Positions 9,840 to 18,164 of a DNA stretch of 64,000 nt are shown here, piece after piece. Below the pieces are notes generated by a model. The model was not told where the DNA came from. It worked only from the letters and a program-made list of their open reading frames with translations, and searched no databases. Origin of the DNA: Saprospiraceae bacterium (GTDB lineage Bacteria > Bacteroidota > Bacteroidia > Chitinophagales > Saprospiraceae); NCBI GenBank assembly GCA_016787345.1, contig JAEUUU010000176.1:1-64000 (forward strand), given 5' to 3'. How positions within the stretch are numbered: position 1 is the stretch's first letter; each line of letters starts with the position of its first letter. Both the position numbers and the translations under genes were made by a program.

Positions 9840-10051
9840 GGATTTGAGGATGCGAGGATGCGAGGATGCGAGGATGCGAGGATGCGAGGATTTGAGGATG
9901 CGAGGATTTGAGGACGCGAGGATGCGAGGATGCGAGGATGCGAGGATGCGAGGATTTGATAAAAGGGTTGTTTCTGCTCTCGAAAACAAAACAATCTCTA
10001 TACAACTCCCGAGAGCAGAAACAGCCCTTTTATCAAATCCTCGCATCCTCA
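9838..10051. repeat. 15-unit GAGGATGC tandem array joined to a 41-nt-arm hairpin
   Basis: From 9838 to 9957 there are 15 consecutive 8-bp units, mostly GAGGATGC with GAGGATTT and GAGGACGC variants. The last two units continue into a large inverted repeat: arm 9942-9982, loop 9983-10009, arm 10010-10050, with 40 of 41 positions paired and the other a G-T. The inner part of the arms contains GAGAGCAGAAAC. The element lies between the convergent cyclophilin and ftsK genes and includes both stop codons (TGA at 9837-9839; ftsK TGA at 10049-10051 on the minus strand). It has no spacers, so it is not CRISPR. Confidence 0.9.
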
Positions 10052-12538
10052 AATCCTCCTGTTCTTCAACTCCGTCAGAAAACGTTCGAGTTCGTCCATG
10101 CCGTAGTAGAGCACTTCGCGGGGTTTGGAGCCTTCTGCGGGGCCCACGATACCGAGGCCTTCGAGTTGGTCCATAATACGGCCGGCGCGGTTGTAGCCCA
10201 GTTTGAGGCGGCGCTGGATCATGCTGGTGGAGCCGTGCTGGGTTTCCACCACGAGGCGGGCTGCGTCTTCCATCATATCGTCGAGCTCGGACAAGCTGAC
10301 GTTTTTTGATTCGCCGCCCTGCTCGCCTTCCGGGTGGAACTCGGGCAGGAAGAAGGGTTCGGCAAAACCTTGCTGATTGGCGATAAATTCGATCACGCGC
10401 TCCACCTCCGGCGTATCTACAAAAGCCGACTGAAGGCGGATAATATCGCCGCCCACAGACAACAACATATCGCCGCGGCCGGTGAGTTGCTCAGAGCCGC
10501 CGGCATCGAGAATGGTGCGAGAGTCGACCTTGGAGGCCACCTTAAAAGCAATACGGGCCGGGAAGTTGGCTTTGATCACACCGGTGATAATATTCACTGA
10601 GGGACGCTGCGTGGCGATAATAAGGTGGATGCCCACGGCGCGGGAGAGCTGCGCCAGGCGGCCGATGGGCAATTCCACTTCCTTGCCGGCGGTCATGATG
10701 AGGTCGGCGAACTCGTCGATAATCAGGACGATATATGGCAGAAAACGGTGGCCTTTGTTGGGGTTGAGGCGGCGTGCGACGAACTTGTCGTTGTACTCGG
10801 CGATGTTGCGCGTTTCGGCCTTTTTTAGCAGGTCGTAGCGCGATTCCATCTCGATGATCAGCGAATTGAGCGTATGCACCACCTTGGTCGTATCGGTTAC
10901 GATAGGCTCCAGCTGATCAGGTAGAAAGCTGAGGAAGTGATTTTCGAGTTTGGCGTAGGGAAACAGCTCGACCTTTTTGGGGTCAATGAGAATAAATTTG
11001 ACCTGCGAGGGGTGTTTTTTGTACAACAGCGACATCAGCACCACGTTGATGCCCACGGATTTGCCCTGGCCGGTGGCGCCGGCGATGAGCAGGTGCGGCA
11101 TTTTGGTCAGGTCGGCCACAAACACTTCATTGGCGATGGTTTTGCCCAGGGCAATGGGCAGTTCCATTTTGGCGCGTTTGAACTTGTCGCTGGTCAGCAC
11201 CTCGCGCATGCCCACGATTTGCCGGTTTTTATTCGGCACCTCGATACCGATGGTACCCTTACCAGGGATAGGCGCGATGATACGGATACCCAGGGCCGAG
11301 AGGTTGAGGGCGATGTCGTCTTCGAGGTTTTTGATCTTGGAAATCCGGATGCCGCGCGCCGGGATGATCTCGTACAGCGTCACCGTCGGGCCGATGGTAG
11401 CGCGTATTTTTTCGATCTCGATCTTGAAGTGCAGCAGCGTCTGGATAATCTGGTTTTTATTGGTTTCCAATTCCTCCCGGTCGATTTCGAGCACCTGATT
11501 GTCGTGGTCGACGAGCAACTGGAGGTGCGGATATTCGTAATGTGAAAGTTCGAGCGTGGGGTCGTAGGGCTCCGACAGGTTGGGGTTATCTTCCTGCACG
11601 ACCTGTACCGGCGGCTTGTAGGCGTCGGCTTTTTCGGGCGTCACCGGTTCGCTGGGCGTTTCTACCGGCGGCAGGTTGATTTCCAGTTCGGCTTCGCCGG
11701 TTTTGGGCAGTTTGGCGGGCGGCGTATCGGCGAACAGGGCGCTTTTTTGCGACAGGTCGAACGACAGTTGTCCGTCGGTCGATTCGGCGGGTTTGACGGG
11801 CGGCGGGTTAAGCGTCACGTCGCCCGAGGCGCCGAGGGTTGCGGCGAAATCGGTTTTTTCCGTATCGATCGGACTGACCGGCGACTTTACGACCGGCGGC
11901 GGCGTGGGGCGGCGTTTGGCGTAGTTGCCGGAAAGCAAATCTTCCCAGGCCCGGCGAAATTCGTAGCCGAGTTTGTGCCAGCTGAAATCGGTGAGGTCGG
12001 GGTTGTTGTTCCAGATAAATACGGCCACCAGGGCAAACAGCAGCAAGGCCAGGGTGCCGATAATGCCGAGGAAATTCTGCACCCATTCACTGATCGCCTG
12101 GCCGAACACCCCGCCAACCGGAAATTCGAGCCGTTGAAAAAAGAACGCCGACACGACCGATACGATGGCCATCCAGATAGCGGTGCGTTGCAAAACCGGC
12201 GTCAGGTAACCCAGGGGCGTACGGCGCACGAAAGCCAGACCATATTTGTACAACAGGTATACAAACCCGTACGACGACAAACCGAAGCCCCAGTAGATCA
12301 CGCTGTCGGAAACGAAAGCGCCCAGCCGGCCCAGCCAGTTGTCGACCTCCACGTCGCCCAAAAACATATCCCAGGAAAAGCGGAATACGATGTCGTGGTC
12401 GTTTTCCCAGGTAAAAAAATAAGAGGTAAAAGCGACGAACAGGTAAAACGACAGGAAAATGAGCACCACCCCGATGAGTTTTGGGGTGCGTTCACTGTCG
12501 AAATTCATGCTGAGTTGTGAGCGTTTGCGCGCGGCCAT
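10049..12538 (-). CDS. ftsK: DNA translocase FtsK/SpoIIIE
   Basis: This 829-residue protein couples chromosome segregation to septation. The N-terminus has about four membrane helices (roughly 20-180), then a Pro-rich linker (210-320), then the motor. Walker A is GATGQGKS (487-494), followed by FILIDPKKVELFPY; Walker B is LIIDEFADL (605-613). A C-terminal winged-helix gamma domain (SMIQRRLKLGYNRAGRIMD) would read KOPS-like sites. The last codons, AGG AGG ATT TGA, lie in the adjacent repeat element, so the C-terminal RRI may be element-derived. The start is set by MAARKRSQLS before the first helix. Confidence 0.97.
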   Translation of the reverse strand: MAARKRSQLSMNFDSERTPKLIGVVLIFLSFYLFVAFTSYFFTWENDHDIVFRFSWDMFLGDVEVDNWLGRLGAFVSDSVIYWGFGLSSYGFVYLLYKYGLAFVRRTPLGYLTPVLQRTAIWMAIVSVVSAFFFQRLEFPVGGVFGQAISEWVQNFLGIIGTLALLLFALVAVFIWNNNPDLTDFSWHKLGYEFRRAWEDLLSGNYAKRRPTPPPVVKSPVSPIDTEKTDFAATLGASGDVTLNPPPVKPAESTDGQLSFDLSQKSALFADTPPAKLPKTGEAELEINLPPVETPSEPVTPEKADAYKPPVQVVQEDNPNLSEPYDPTLELSHYEYPHLQLLVDHDNQVLEIDREELETNKNQIIQTLLHFKIEIEKIRATIGPTVTLYEIIPARGIRISKIKNLEDDIALNLSALGIRIIAPIPGKGTIGIEVPNKNRQIVGMREVLTSDKFKRAKMELPIALGKTIANEVFVADLTKMPHLLIAGATGQGKSVGINVVLMSLLYKKHPSQVKFILIDPKKVELFPYAKLENHFLSFLPDQLEPIVTDTTKVVHTLNSLIIEMESRYDLLKKAETRNIAEYNDKFVARRLNPNKGHRFLPYIVLIIDEFADLIMTAGKEVELPIGRLAQLSRAVGIHLIIATQRPSVNIITGVIKANFPARIAFKVASKVDSRTILDAGGSEQLTGRGDMLLSVGGDIIRLQSAFVDTPEVERVIEFIANQQGFAEPFFLPEFHPEGEQGGESKNVSLSELDDMMEDAARLVVETQHGSTSMIQRRLKLGYNRAGRIMDQLEGLGIVGPAEGSKPREVLYYGMDELERFLTELKNRRI

Positions 12539-12550
12539 ATTTCGTTGTTT

Positions 12551-12597
12551 CGCCTTTTAACCCTATAAGGGTTTCCAACCCTTATAGGGTTAAGGCG
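12551..12597. repeat. Palindromic REP-like element, left of the RAYT gene
   Basis: AACCCTATAAGGGTT (12559-12573), a 3-nt loop and its exact complement (12577-12591) make a 15-bp stem; each half is itself a 6-bp palindrome around ATA or TAT. Outer CGCCTT/AAGGCG pairs extend it with a two-base bulge. It lies in the 5' leader of ftsK, between the predicted promoter and the ATG, and the same palindrome core recurs downstream of the RAYT gene. Confidence 0.9.
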
Positions 12598-12624
12598 CCA
12601 TATTTTCGGGATGTTGAGATTTTG

Positions 12625-12653
12625 CAAAAGTAAGGCTGACGGATTAAAAGCAA
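12625..12653 (-). promoter_or_regulatory. Predicted ftsK promoter (TTG-N18-TACTTTTG)
   Basis: On the minus strand TACTTTTG (12632-12625) fits the Bacteroidota -7 consensus TANNTTTG, with TTG at 12653-12651 after an 18-nt spacer. Transcription would begin near 12618, giving a leader of about 80 nt that contains the REP-like hairpin. Confidence 0.55.
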
Positions 12654-12693
12654 TTTTTTTTATAAAAATAAAACAAAAAATGTTTAAATAGGG

Positions 12694-12701
12694 TATTTTT
12701 G
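12694..12701 (+). promoter_or_regulatory. Predicted -7 box of the RAYT gene
   Basis: TATTTTTG matches TANNTTTG and lies about 53 bp before the RAYT ATG in strongly AT-rich DNA. No convincing -33 element is seen at 19 nt. Confidence 0.4.
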
Positions 12702-12753
12702 TTTTGAATTTTCTACACCTTATTCAGTAACCACCCAACCCGTTCCCCAACCG

Positions 12754-13398
12754 ATGGAAACACAGGCCCAATTCGTTCCAACCGTATTTTACCATGTGTA
12801 CAACCACGCCGTTGGCCATGAGAACTTGTTCCGCGAACCGGAAAACTACCTGTATTTTCTGCGCCGGTATTCCGAGCATTTATATCCTTTTTTAGAAACC
12901 TATGCCTATTGCCTTTTGCCCAATCATTTTCATCTGATTGTCAGGGTCAGATCCAAGGAAGTCTTATTTGAACAGTTTTGCAGGCGCCAGAAAATCAAGT
13001 ACCCCGATTTTCAAGCAACGATTGTTGATGTATCCGAATTAAACTGGCATAAGATAGTTATGCAGCCATTTCAAGACTTTTTGAATGGGTATGCACAAGC
13101 TTATAATCGCAGATTCAAACGCCGGGGAGCGCTTTTTCTCGATTACATCAAACGAAAATCGCTGGATGAAGACTGGTATCTGGCCCAGGCGATCCAGTAT
13201 GTGCACAACAATGCAGCTCATCATGGTTTTGTAAAGCAACCGTTGGACTGGCCTCATACTTCCTTGCACGCATTGTTCAGTAACCGTCCCAGTCGAATCG
13301 AACGACAAAAAGTTCACGAACTTTTGATGGGAAGCAACCCCTCCGATTACTTTTCCAGCAGCAAGGTTGATTTCATGTTGGCACAAGAGCTGGCTTAA
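12754..13398 (+). CDS. REP-associated tyrosine transposase (RAYT, Y1/IS200-like)
   Basis: The 214-residue protein carries the HUH-nuclease signature: FYHVYNHAVG near the N-terminus, then LLPNHFHLIV with the His-x-His at 58 and 60, then NGYAQAYNRRFKRRGALF (about 111-128), where Tyr113 or Tyr117 is the candidate nucleophile, and a HNNAAHHGFV segment typical of RAYT proteins. Family members nick single-stranded DNA at palindromic REP sequences. Here the gene stands alone between ftsK and parC, flanked on both sides by hairpins built from AACCCTATAAGGGTT, as expected for a RAYT with its own REPs. It appears intact. No IS-type ends or target duplications are recognisable, so autonomous movement is uncertain. 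Confidence 0.9.
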   Translation: METQAQFVPTVFYHVYNHAVGHENLFREPENYLYFLRRYSEHLYPFLETYAYCLLPNHFHLIVRVRSKEVLFEQFCRRQKIKYPDFQATIVDVSELNWHKIVMQPFQDFLNGYAQAYNRRFKRRGALFLDYIKRKSLDEDWYLAQAIQYVHNNAAHHGFVKQPLDWPHTSLHALFSNRPSRIERQKVHELLMGSNPSDYFSSSKVDFMLAQELA

Positions 13399-13418
13399 GC
13401 AGCCTGCCCCCAGCCCTC

Positions 13419-13491
13419 CCAACCCCAGCCCCAACCCCAACCCTTATAGGGTTTGTAACCCTATAAGGGTTGGGGTTGGGGCTGGGATTGG
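13419..13491. repeat. Long REP-like hairpin, right of the RAYT gene
   Basis: A perfect 29-bp stem (13425-13453 with 13457-13485) encloses a 3-nt loop. The apex is AACCCTTATAGGGTT/TGT/AACCCTATAAGGGTT; the base is made of CCAACCCC/GGGGTTGG repeats and extends a few more pairs with one mismatch. The apical 15-mers are those of the left element in swapped order. It could also act as a terminator for the RAYT mRNA, although a T-tract is present only in a limited form. Confidence 0.9.
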
Positions 13492-13532
13492 CTAAAAAAA
13501 CAAAAAGTTTTATTTTTAATCTCTCTTTTCCC

Positions 13533-13540
13533 TACTTTTG
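13533..13540 (+). promoter_or_regulatory. Predicted -7 box of parC
   Basis: TACTTTTG matches TANNTTTG and lies 37 bp before the ATG, just after the right REP-like hairpin. The T-rich sequence at about 13508-13518 may serve as the -33 region. Confidence 0.5.
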
Positions 13541-13577
13541 CCAGTTCCATCGCCCATTCACCCATTAAGCACTCAGA

Positions 13578-16277
13578 ATGGCCCGCGCAAAAAAAGACAC
13601 TACCGTACCGCCTACCACCTCCCAGCATGGAGAAGACCAGGTCATCACCCTTTCGGGGATGTACCAGAATTATTTTCTCGACTACGCCTCTTACGTCATC
13701 CTCGAACGCGCCGTGCCAGCCGTGGAAGACGGGCTCAAACCCGTGCAGCGCCGCATCCTGCACGCCATGTTCGAGCAACACGACGGCCGCTACCACAAGG
13801 TAGCCAACCTCATCGGCCAAACCATGCAGTACCACCCCCACGGCGACGCCGCCATCGGGGAAGCAATGGTTAACATGGGGCAAAAAGAACTGATGATCGA
13901 TTGCCAGGGCAACTGGGGTGATTATCGCACCGGCGACGACGCCGCTGCCCCGCGTTACATCGAGGCGCGCCTGACCAAATTCGCCCTCGACGTGGCCTTC
14001 AACCACGATACTACCGTGTGGCAACTCTCCTACGACGGCCGCAAACGCGAACCCGTCACCCTGCCCATGAAATTCCCGCTTGTGCTTGCACAGGGCGTCG
14101 AGGGCATCGCCGTGGGCCTAAGCACCAAAATCCTGCCGCACAACTTCACCGAACTCATCAAAGCCAGCATAGCCGTACTCAAAGGCCGCAAAGCCGACCT
14201 TTACCCCGACTTCCCCACCGGCGGCATGATCGACGTACGCGACTACAACGGCGGCGCGCGCGGCGGCAAGGTGCGCGTAAGGGCCCGCATCCGCGAAATT
14301 GACAAAAAAACGCTGCAAATCACCGAAATTCCGTTCGGCGTTTACGTCAGCGACCTGATCGAAAGTATCATCAAGGCCAACGACAAAGGCCAGATCAAGA
14401 TCAAAAAAGTGGTTGACAAAACCGCGGCCGAAGTCGATATCGAAATCGAACTGCAACCCGGCGTCAGCCCCGACGTGACCATCGACGCACTCTACGCTTT
14501 TACCGACTGCGAAGTCTCCATTTCCCCCAACTGCTGCATCATTGTCGACAATCGGCCGGTGTTCACCGACGTCAACGAACTGCTGCGCATTTCTACCGAA
14601 AATACCAAAGACCTGCTGCGCCAGGAACTCGAGATCCAGCAAAAAGACCTCGAAGAAAAATTGCACTTCGCCTCGCTGGAAAAGATTTTTATAGAAAAAC
14701 GCATATACCGCGATATAGAAGAGTGCGAAACCTGGGAGGCCGTGCTTTCTACCATCGATGAGGGGCTCAAAAAGTATGTCGCCACGCCCGGCGAACCCGG
14801 ATACGCCAAGGAGACGAAAAAAATCAAGTTGTTGCGCGATATCACCGAAGACGACCTCATCCGCCTGACGGAAATCCGCATCAAACGTATCTCCAAATTC
14901 AACTCTTTTAAAGCTGACGAACAAATCGCCGAACTGGGCGCCGAACTCGAACAAACCAAACACCACCTCGCACACCTGACAGAATACGCCGTCGCCTACT
15001 TCGAAAATCTGCTCTCCAAATATGCCAAAGGCCGCGAACGCCGCACGGAGATCATTACTTTCGACGAAATACGTGCCACCGAAGTGGTGGCCAACAACGC
15101 CAAACTGTACGTCAACCGCACCGACGGTTTTATCGGCACGGGGTTGAAAAAAGACGAATTCGTGCAAGACTGCTCCGATATCGACGATATCATCATCTTC
15201 CGCCGCGACGGCGTGATGAAGGTCGTCCGCGTCGGAGATAAAACCTTCGTCGGCAAAGACGTCGTACACGTGGCCGTCTGGAAAAAGAACGACGAACGCA
15301 CCACCTACAACCTCGCCTACGTCGATGCCAAAACGGGTAAAAGCTTCGTCAAACGCTTCAACGTCACCGCCATCACCCGCGACAAAGAGTACCAGCTCGG
15401 CTCCGACGCCAAAGGCTCAAAACTGCTCTACTTCACCGCCAACCCCAACGGCGAGAGCGAAGTGGTCAGCGTGACCCTCAGCCCGGGCAGTACCGCCAAA
15501 ATCAAGGTGTTCGACTACGATTTCGGTGAACTGGCCATCAAAGGCAGAGACTCGCTGGGCAATGTTTTGACCAAATACCCGGTTAAACAGATCAAACAAA
15601 AAGAGGTGGGGAAAAGTACCATCGGCGCCCAGAAAATCTGGTTCGACGACATCACCGGACGCCTCAATACCCAGGAGCGCGGACGCCTGCTCGGCGAATT
15701 CGACACCGGCGACACCCTTCTGTTGCTCTACAACGACGGCTCCTACGAAGTAACCGACCCCGATACCAGCCAGCGCTTCGAACCCAAGGAAATCCTTCAC
15801 CTCGGCAAATTCCATCCCGAACTGGTTATCAGTGCCGTGCATTTCGACGGCCTCAAAGGCTGGACGATGGTCAAACGCTTCCGCGTCGAAACCAACAAAC
15901 TGCGCGAACGATACTCCTTCCTGACCGACCACAACAAGTCAAAATTACTCTTTGCCTCTGTCAAGGAAAATCCGCGCATTCGGTATACCATCAAAATCAA
16001 GGGCAAACCCATGAGCGGCGAACTAAGCCTGGGCGATTTTATGGATGTCAAAGGCTGGAAAGCCGTGGGCAACAAACTGAGCGATCAGGCCCTGAGCGGT
16101 ATCAAGGAAGTGGAGTCGGACAGCCGCCCGCCCAAGGCCGACAAACACGCTCCGGAAGCGCAGCAGACCGAACTGTTCGGTTCAAGCGAGGAAGCCTCCG
16201 CGCCGGCTGAAATCATTCCGCCCAAAGAAGACGGTAAGAAGATTTTCAAAGCTGGTGATACGATAGAGTTTGATTGA
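13578..16277 (+). CDS. parC: DNA topoisomerase IV subunit A (GyrA/ParC family)
   Basis: The 899-residue type IIA topoisomerase A subunit cuts and religates DNA. Conserved breakage-reunion motifs are DYASYVILERAVP, DGLKPVQRRILHAM, YHPHGD and AAPRYIEARLT, whose Tyr127 is the active-site tyrosine. A coiled-coil/tower region follows, and the C-terminal domain has diverged blades. No GyrA-box (QRRGGRG-like) is visible, which favours ParC (decatenase) over GyrA. The tail after about 850 is acidic and Pro-rich. No parE is adjacent. The gene ends just before a bidirectional terminator. Confidence 0.93.
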   Translation: MARAKKDTTVPPTTSQHGEDQVITLSGMYQNYFLDYASYVILERAVPAVEDGLKPVQRRILHAMFEQHDGRYHKVANLIGQTMQYHPHGDAAIGEAMVNMGQKELMIDCQGNWGDYRTGDDAAAPRYIEARLTKFALDVAFNHDTTVWQLSYDGRKREPVTLPMKFPLVLAQGVEGIAVGLSTKILPHNFTELIKASIAVLKGRKADLYPDFPTGGMIDVRDYNGGARGGKVRVRARIREIDKKTLQITEIPFGVYVSDLIESIIKANDKGQIKIKKVVDKTAAEVDIEIELQPGVSPDVTIDALYAFTDCEVSISPNCCIIVDNRPVFTDVNELLRISTENTKDLLRQELEIQQKDLEEKLHFASLEKIFIEKRIYRDIEECETWEAVLSTIDEGLKKYVATPGEPGYAKETKKIKLLRDITEDDLIRLTEIRIKRISKFNSFKADEQIAELGAELEQTKHHLAHLTEYAVAYFENLLSKYAKGRERRTEIITFDEIRATEVVANNAKLYVNRTDGFIGTGLKKDEFVQDCSDIDDIIIFRRDGVMKVVRVGDKTFVGKDVVHVAVWKKNDERTTYNLAYVDAKTGKSFVKRFNVTAITRDKEYQLGSDAKGSKLLYFTANPNGESEVVSVTLSPGSTAKIKVFDYDFGELAIKGRDSLGNVLTKYPVKQIKQKEVGKSTIGAQKIWFDDITGRLNTQERGRLLGEFDTGDTLLLLYNDGSYEVTDPDTSQRFEPKEILHLGKFHPELVISAVHFDGLKGWTMVKRFRVETNKLRERYSFLTDHNKSKLLFASVKENPRIRYTIKIKGKPMSGELSLGDFMDVKGWKAVGNKLSDQALSGIKEVESDSRPPKADKHAPEAQQTELFGSSEEASAPAEIIPPKEDGKKIFKAGDTIEFD

Positions 16278-16299
16278 AATTCAATAGAGATTATTGAAT

Positions 16300-16338
16300 A
16301 AAAAAGGCGCAGGAACGGTTGTTCGCTGCGCCTTTTTT
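16300..16338. terminator. Bidirectional rho-independent terminator
   Basis: AAAAAAGGCGCA (16300-16311) pairs with TGCGCCTTTTTT (16327-16338), with further pairing GAAC/GTTC inside. The A/T flanks make it usable for parC on the plus strand and for the DUF1572 gene on the minus strand. Confidence 0.85.
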
Positions 16339-16393
16339 CATAAAAGCCGTCTTGAAAATACTCGCCACGCAGATTTTTAAAATGGCTTCCGGT

Positions 16394-16957
16394 CTATTTG
16401 GCAAAAAACCGACGGCTTTTCTCTTCCGCGAATTTCTCGGAATTAAAAGCCTGCGACCCGCCTTTCGGTATCGACAAGGTCTGCCAGTTTTCGCCGGTCA
16501 GCATCCTGCACAAAAACACGATCTGGCCAGTATGGTAGGCGTAGTGCGCCAATTGACGATTGAGGGCCTCCAGCACGGTATGCCCCTGATTCCGGATATA
16601 AACGATACGGCCCAGATCGGCTTCCGTCAGCGGGTCGAGTGCCTGGAAAAAACAGTTCCAGCCCTCTTGCCAGGCGTTCAGCAGTTCATCTTTCGAGGCG
16701 TAATCGTTTTCAAATTCCGCATCACGGTTGCGCCAGGGTTTTTCACCGTCTTCAGTCAGAAAATTGGTAAATCTGCTCAACATATTGCCGCTCATGTGTT
16801 TGACGACGACGGCAACACTGTTGCTTTCCGGAGCGGGTTGCCAGTGGATCTGTTCGTCGCCGATCTGCGCCAGCGCCTTGTCGCCCAGCTCGCGATAATA
16901 ACGAAAGAGCGCACGGGTGGTTTCCAGGTAATTTTGAGCGGCGGAATACTCGTTCAT
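16394..16957 (-). CDS. DinB/YfiT-like DUF1572 family protein
   Basis: This 187-residue four-helix-bundle protein has the family's putative metal triad: VVKHMSGN (His about 74) and LAHYAYHTGQI (two His about four residues apart near 137-141). DinB-like proteins often act as thiol-dependent S-transferases or have unknown roles. The gene starts 8 bp after the end of the SDR gene in the same direction, so they probably form an operon. Confidence 0.85.
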   Translation of the reverse strand: MNEYSAAQNYLETTRALFRYYRELGDKALAQIGDEQIHWQPAPESNSVAVVVKHMSGNMLSRFTNFLTEDGEKPWRNRDAEFENDYASKDELLNAWQEGWNCFFQALDPLTEADLGRIVYIRNQGHTVLEALNRQLAHYAYHTGQIVFLCRMLTGENWQTLSIPKGGSQAFNSEKFAEEKSRRFFAK

Positions 16958-16965
16958 AGATTTTT

Positions 16966-17886
16966 CTATTTATTTTTATAATAAGTCACCGTTTGGGCGA
17001 CACCATCGGCATTTGTTGTGGGTTTCATACCGAAAGTCTTTTCAAACCTGGCCGACGACAACACGTAATCGTGGGTAAACTGGTAGTTCATTTCCACCAG
17101 CTCGCGGAAGAGTTTGTTGAACACCCCGATTATCCGGAGCATAAACGTCGGTGTTGCCTGGTATTTGGGCTGTACGCCGAAACCCCTGGCCGCGGCATCG
17201 ACCCAGTCGCGGTTCGTCCAGGGCTCGTTCGAGGTCGGCAGGTGCCACACCTGGCCATCGGCGCGGGCGTCGGTACCCAGAATAGCCAGTGCCGGGCCGA
17301 TATCGTCGGTAAAGGTAAAGGTGTGCACCTTGTCGGCGCGGCCCATCAAAAACGCCGATTTGCCGGCGGCAAAGCGTTCAAAAACCGTTGTATTTAGCAT
17401 AGAAGTCGCACAGCGCGGGCCGTAAAAATCAGCGGCCCGGCCGATACAGGCGCGCAGACCGCGTTCGCGCACGGCATCGAGCAGCATTTCTGCAATTTGT
17501 TTGCGCACCTTGCCTTTTTTGCTGTTGGGACGCATGGGCGTATCTTCGGTCATAGGACCTTTAACCAGGCCGTAGGCATACACATTGTCCATAAAAACCA
17601 GTTTGGCCTTGTGCATCAAACAAGCCTCGATTGCATTTTGCATAATAACCGGCCAGTCGCGCCGCCACACTTTGATGTCGTATTGCAGGCCCACCAACAA
17701 ATACACCACTTCGGAGCCATCGACCACCCGCATCATATCCGTGAGGTTGGTCACATCGGCAGTCACGTGTTCCCAATCGCCTTCGGCGGGTCGGCGGCTG
17801 ACGCCCCTGACGCGAATATTTTGTTTTTTCAAAGCTGCCGCCAGGCCGGGGCCGGAGGTTCCGTTAATGCCGAGTATCGTGTGCAT
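16966..17886 (-). CDS. NAD(P)-dependent epimerase/short-chain dehydrogenase-like protein
   Basis: Starting at MHTILGINGTSGPG (17886) gives 306 residues with a nucleotide-binding loop GINGTSG at 6-12 and an extended-SDR layout. The catalytic-type sequence is YAYGLVKG. FTDDIGPALA and PTSNEPWTNRDWV are typical of atypical SDR epimerase/reductase proteins. Substrate is unknown. The frame remains open upstream to 18216, but that extension is read through the repeat element at 17990-18164 and has no protein-like character, so I reject it. Confidence 0.87.
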   Translation of the reverse strand: MHTILGINGTSGPGLAAALKKQNIRVRGVSRRPAEGDWEHVTADVTNLTDMMRVVDGSEVVYLLVGLQYDIKVWRRDWPVIMQNAIEACLMHKAKLVFMDNVYAYGLVKGPMTEDTPMRPNSKKGKVRKQIAEMLLDAVRERGLRACIGRAADFYGPRCATSMLNTTVFERFAAGKSAFLMGRADKVHTFTFTDDIGPALAILGTDARADGQVWHLPTSNEPWTNRDWVDAAARGFGVQPKYQATPTFMLRIIGVFNKLFRELVEMNYQFTHDYVLSSARFEKTFGMKPTTNADGVAQTVTYYKNK

Positions 17887-17989
17887 AGTGTTTCGTTTTT
17901 TATCAAACGAAAGTAGCGGGAGTAACGGCCGGCTGCAACATGTTTCTGGCGAATGGGAGATTTGGATCGATGAACGGCCTGTCGCGCCG

Positions 17990-18164
17990 CTGTAGCGCCG
18001 ACCTCCAGGTCGGCGAGTCTGAGAGCAGAAACAACCCGCAATTACACTGTATGCGTGGAGCGATTCCGGTTGATTCCCGATACGAACTATGGCTGGTAAT
18101 CGCGGGTAACTACTGATCGTTGCATCGCCGACCTGGAGGTCGGCGCTACAGGTCGGCGCTACAG
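17990..18164. repeat. 162-bp composite palindromic element, copy 1 (plus 13-bp end duplication)
   Basis: The core 17990-18151 has perfect 27-bp terminal inverted repeats starting CTGTAG and built on the palindrome CGCCGACCTCCAGGTCGGCG. The inner arms (ACCCGCAATTAC and GTAATCGCGGGT) also pair. The interior carries GAGAGCAGAAACAACCC. A partial duplicate of the right end (GGTCGGCGCTACAG) extends to 18164. The htrA-like gene's TAG stop (18161-18159 on the minus strand) is inside this duplicate. Confidence 0.93.

Noticed and set aside
9838-9957. CRISPR array
   Set aside because: Units of 8 bp are directly adjacent with no unique spacers, and no cas genes are present. The same applies to 54451-54540.
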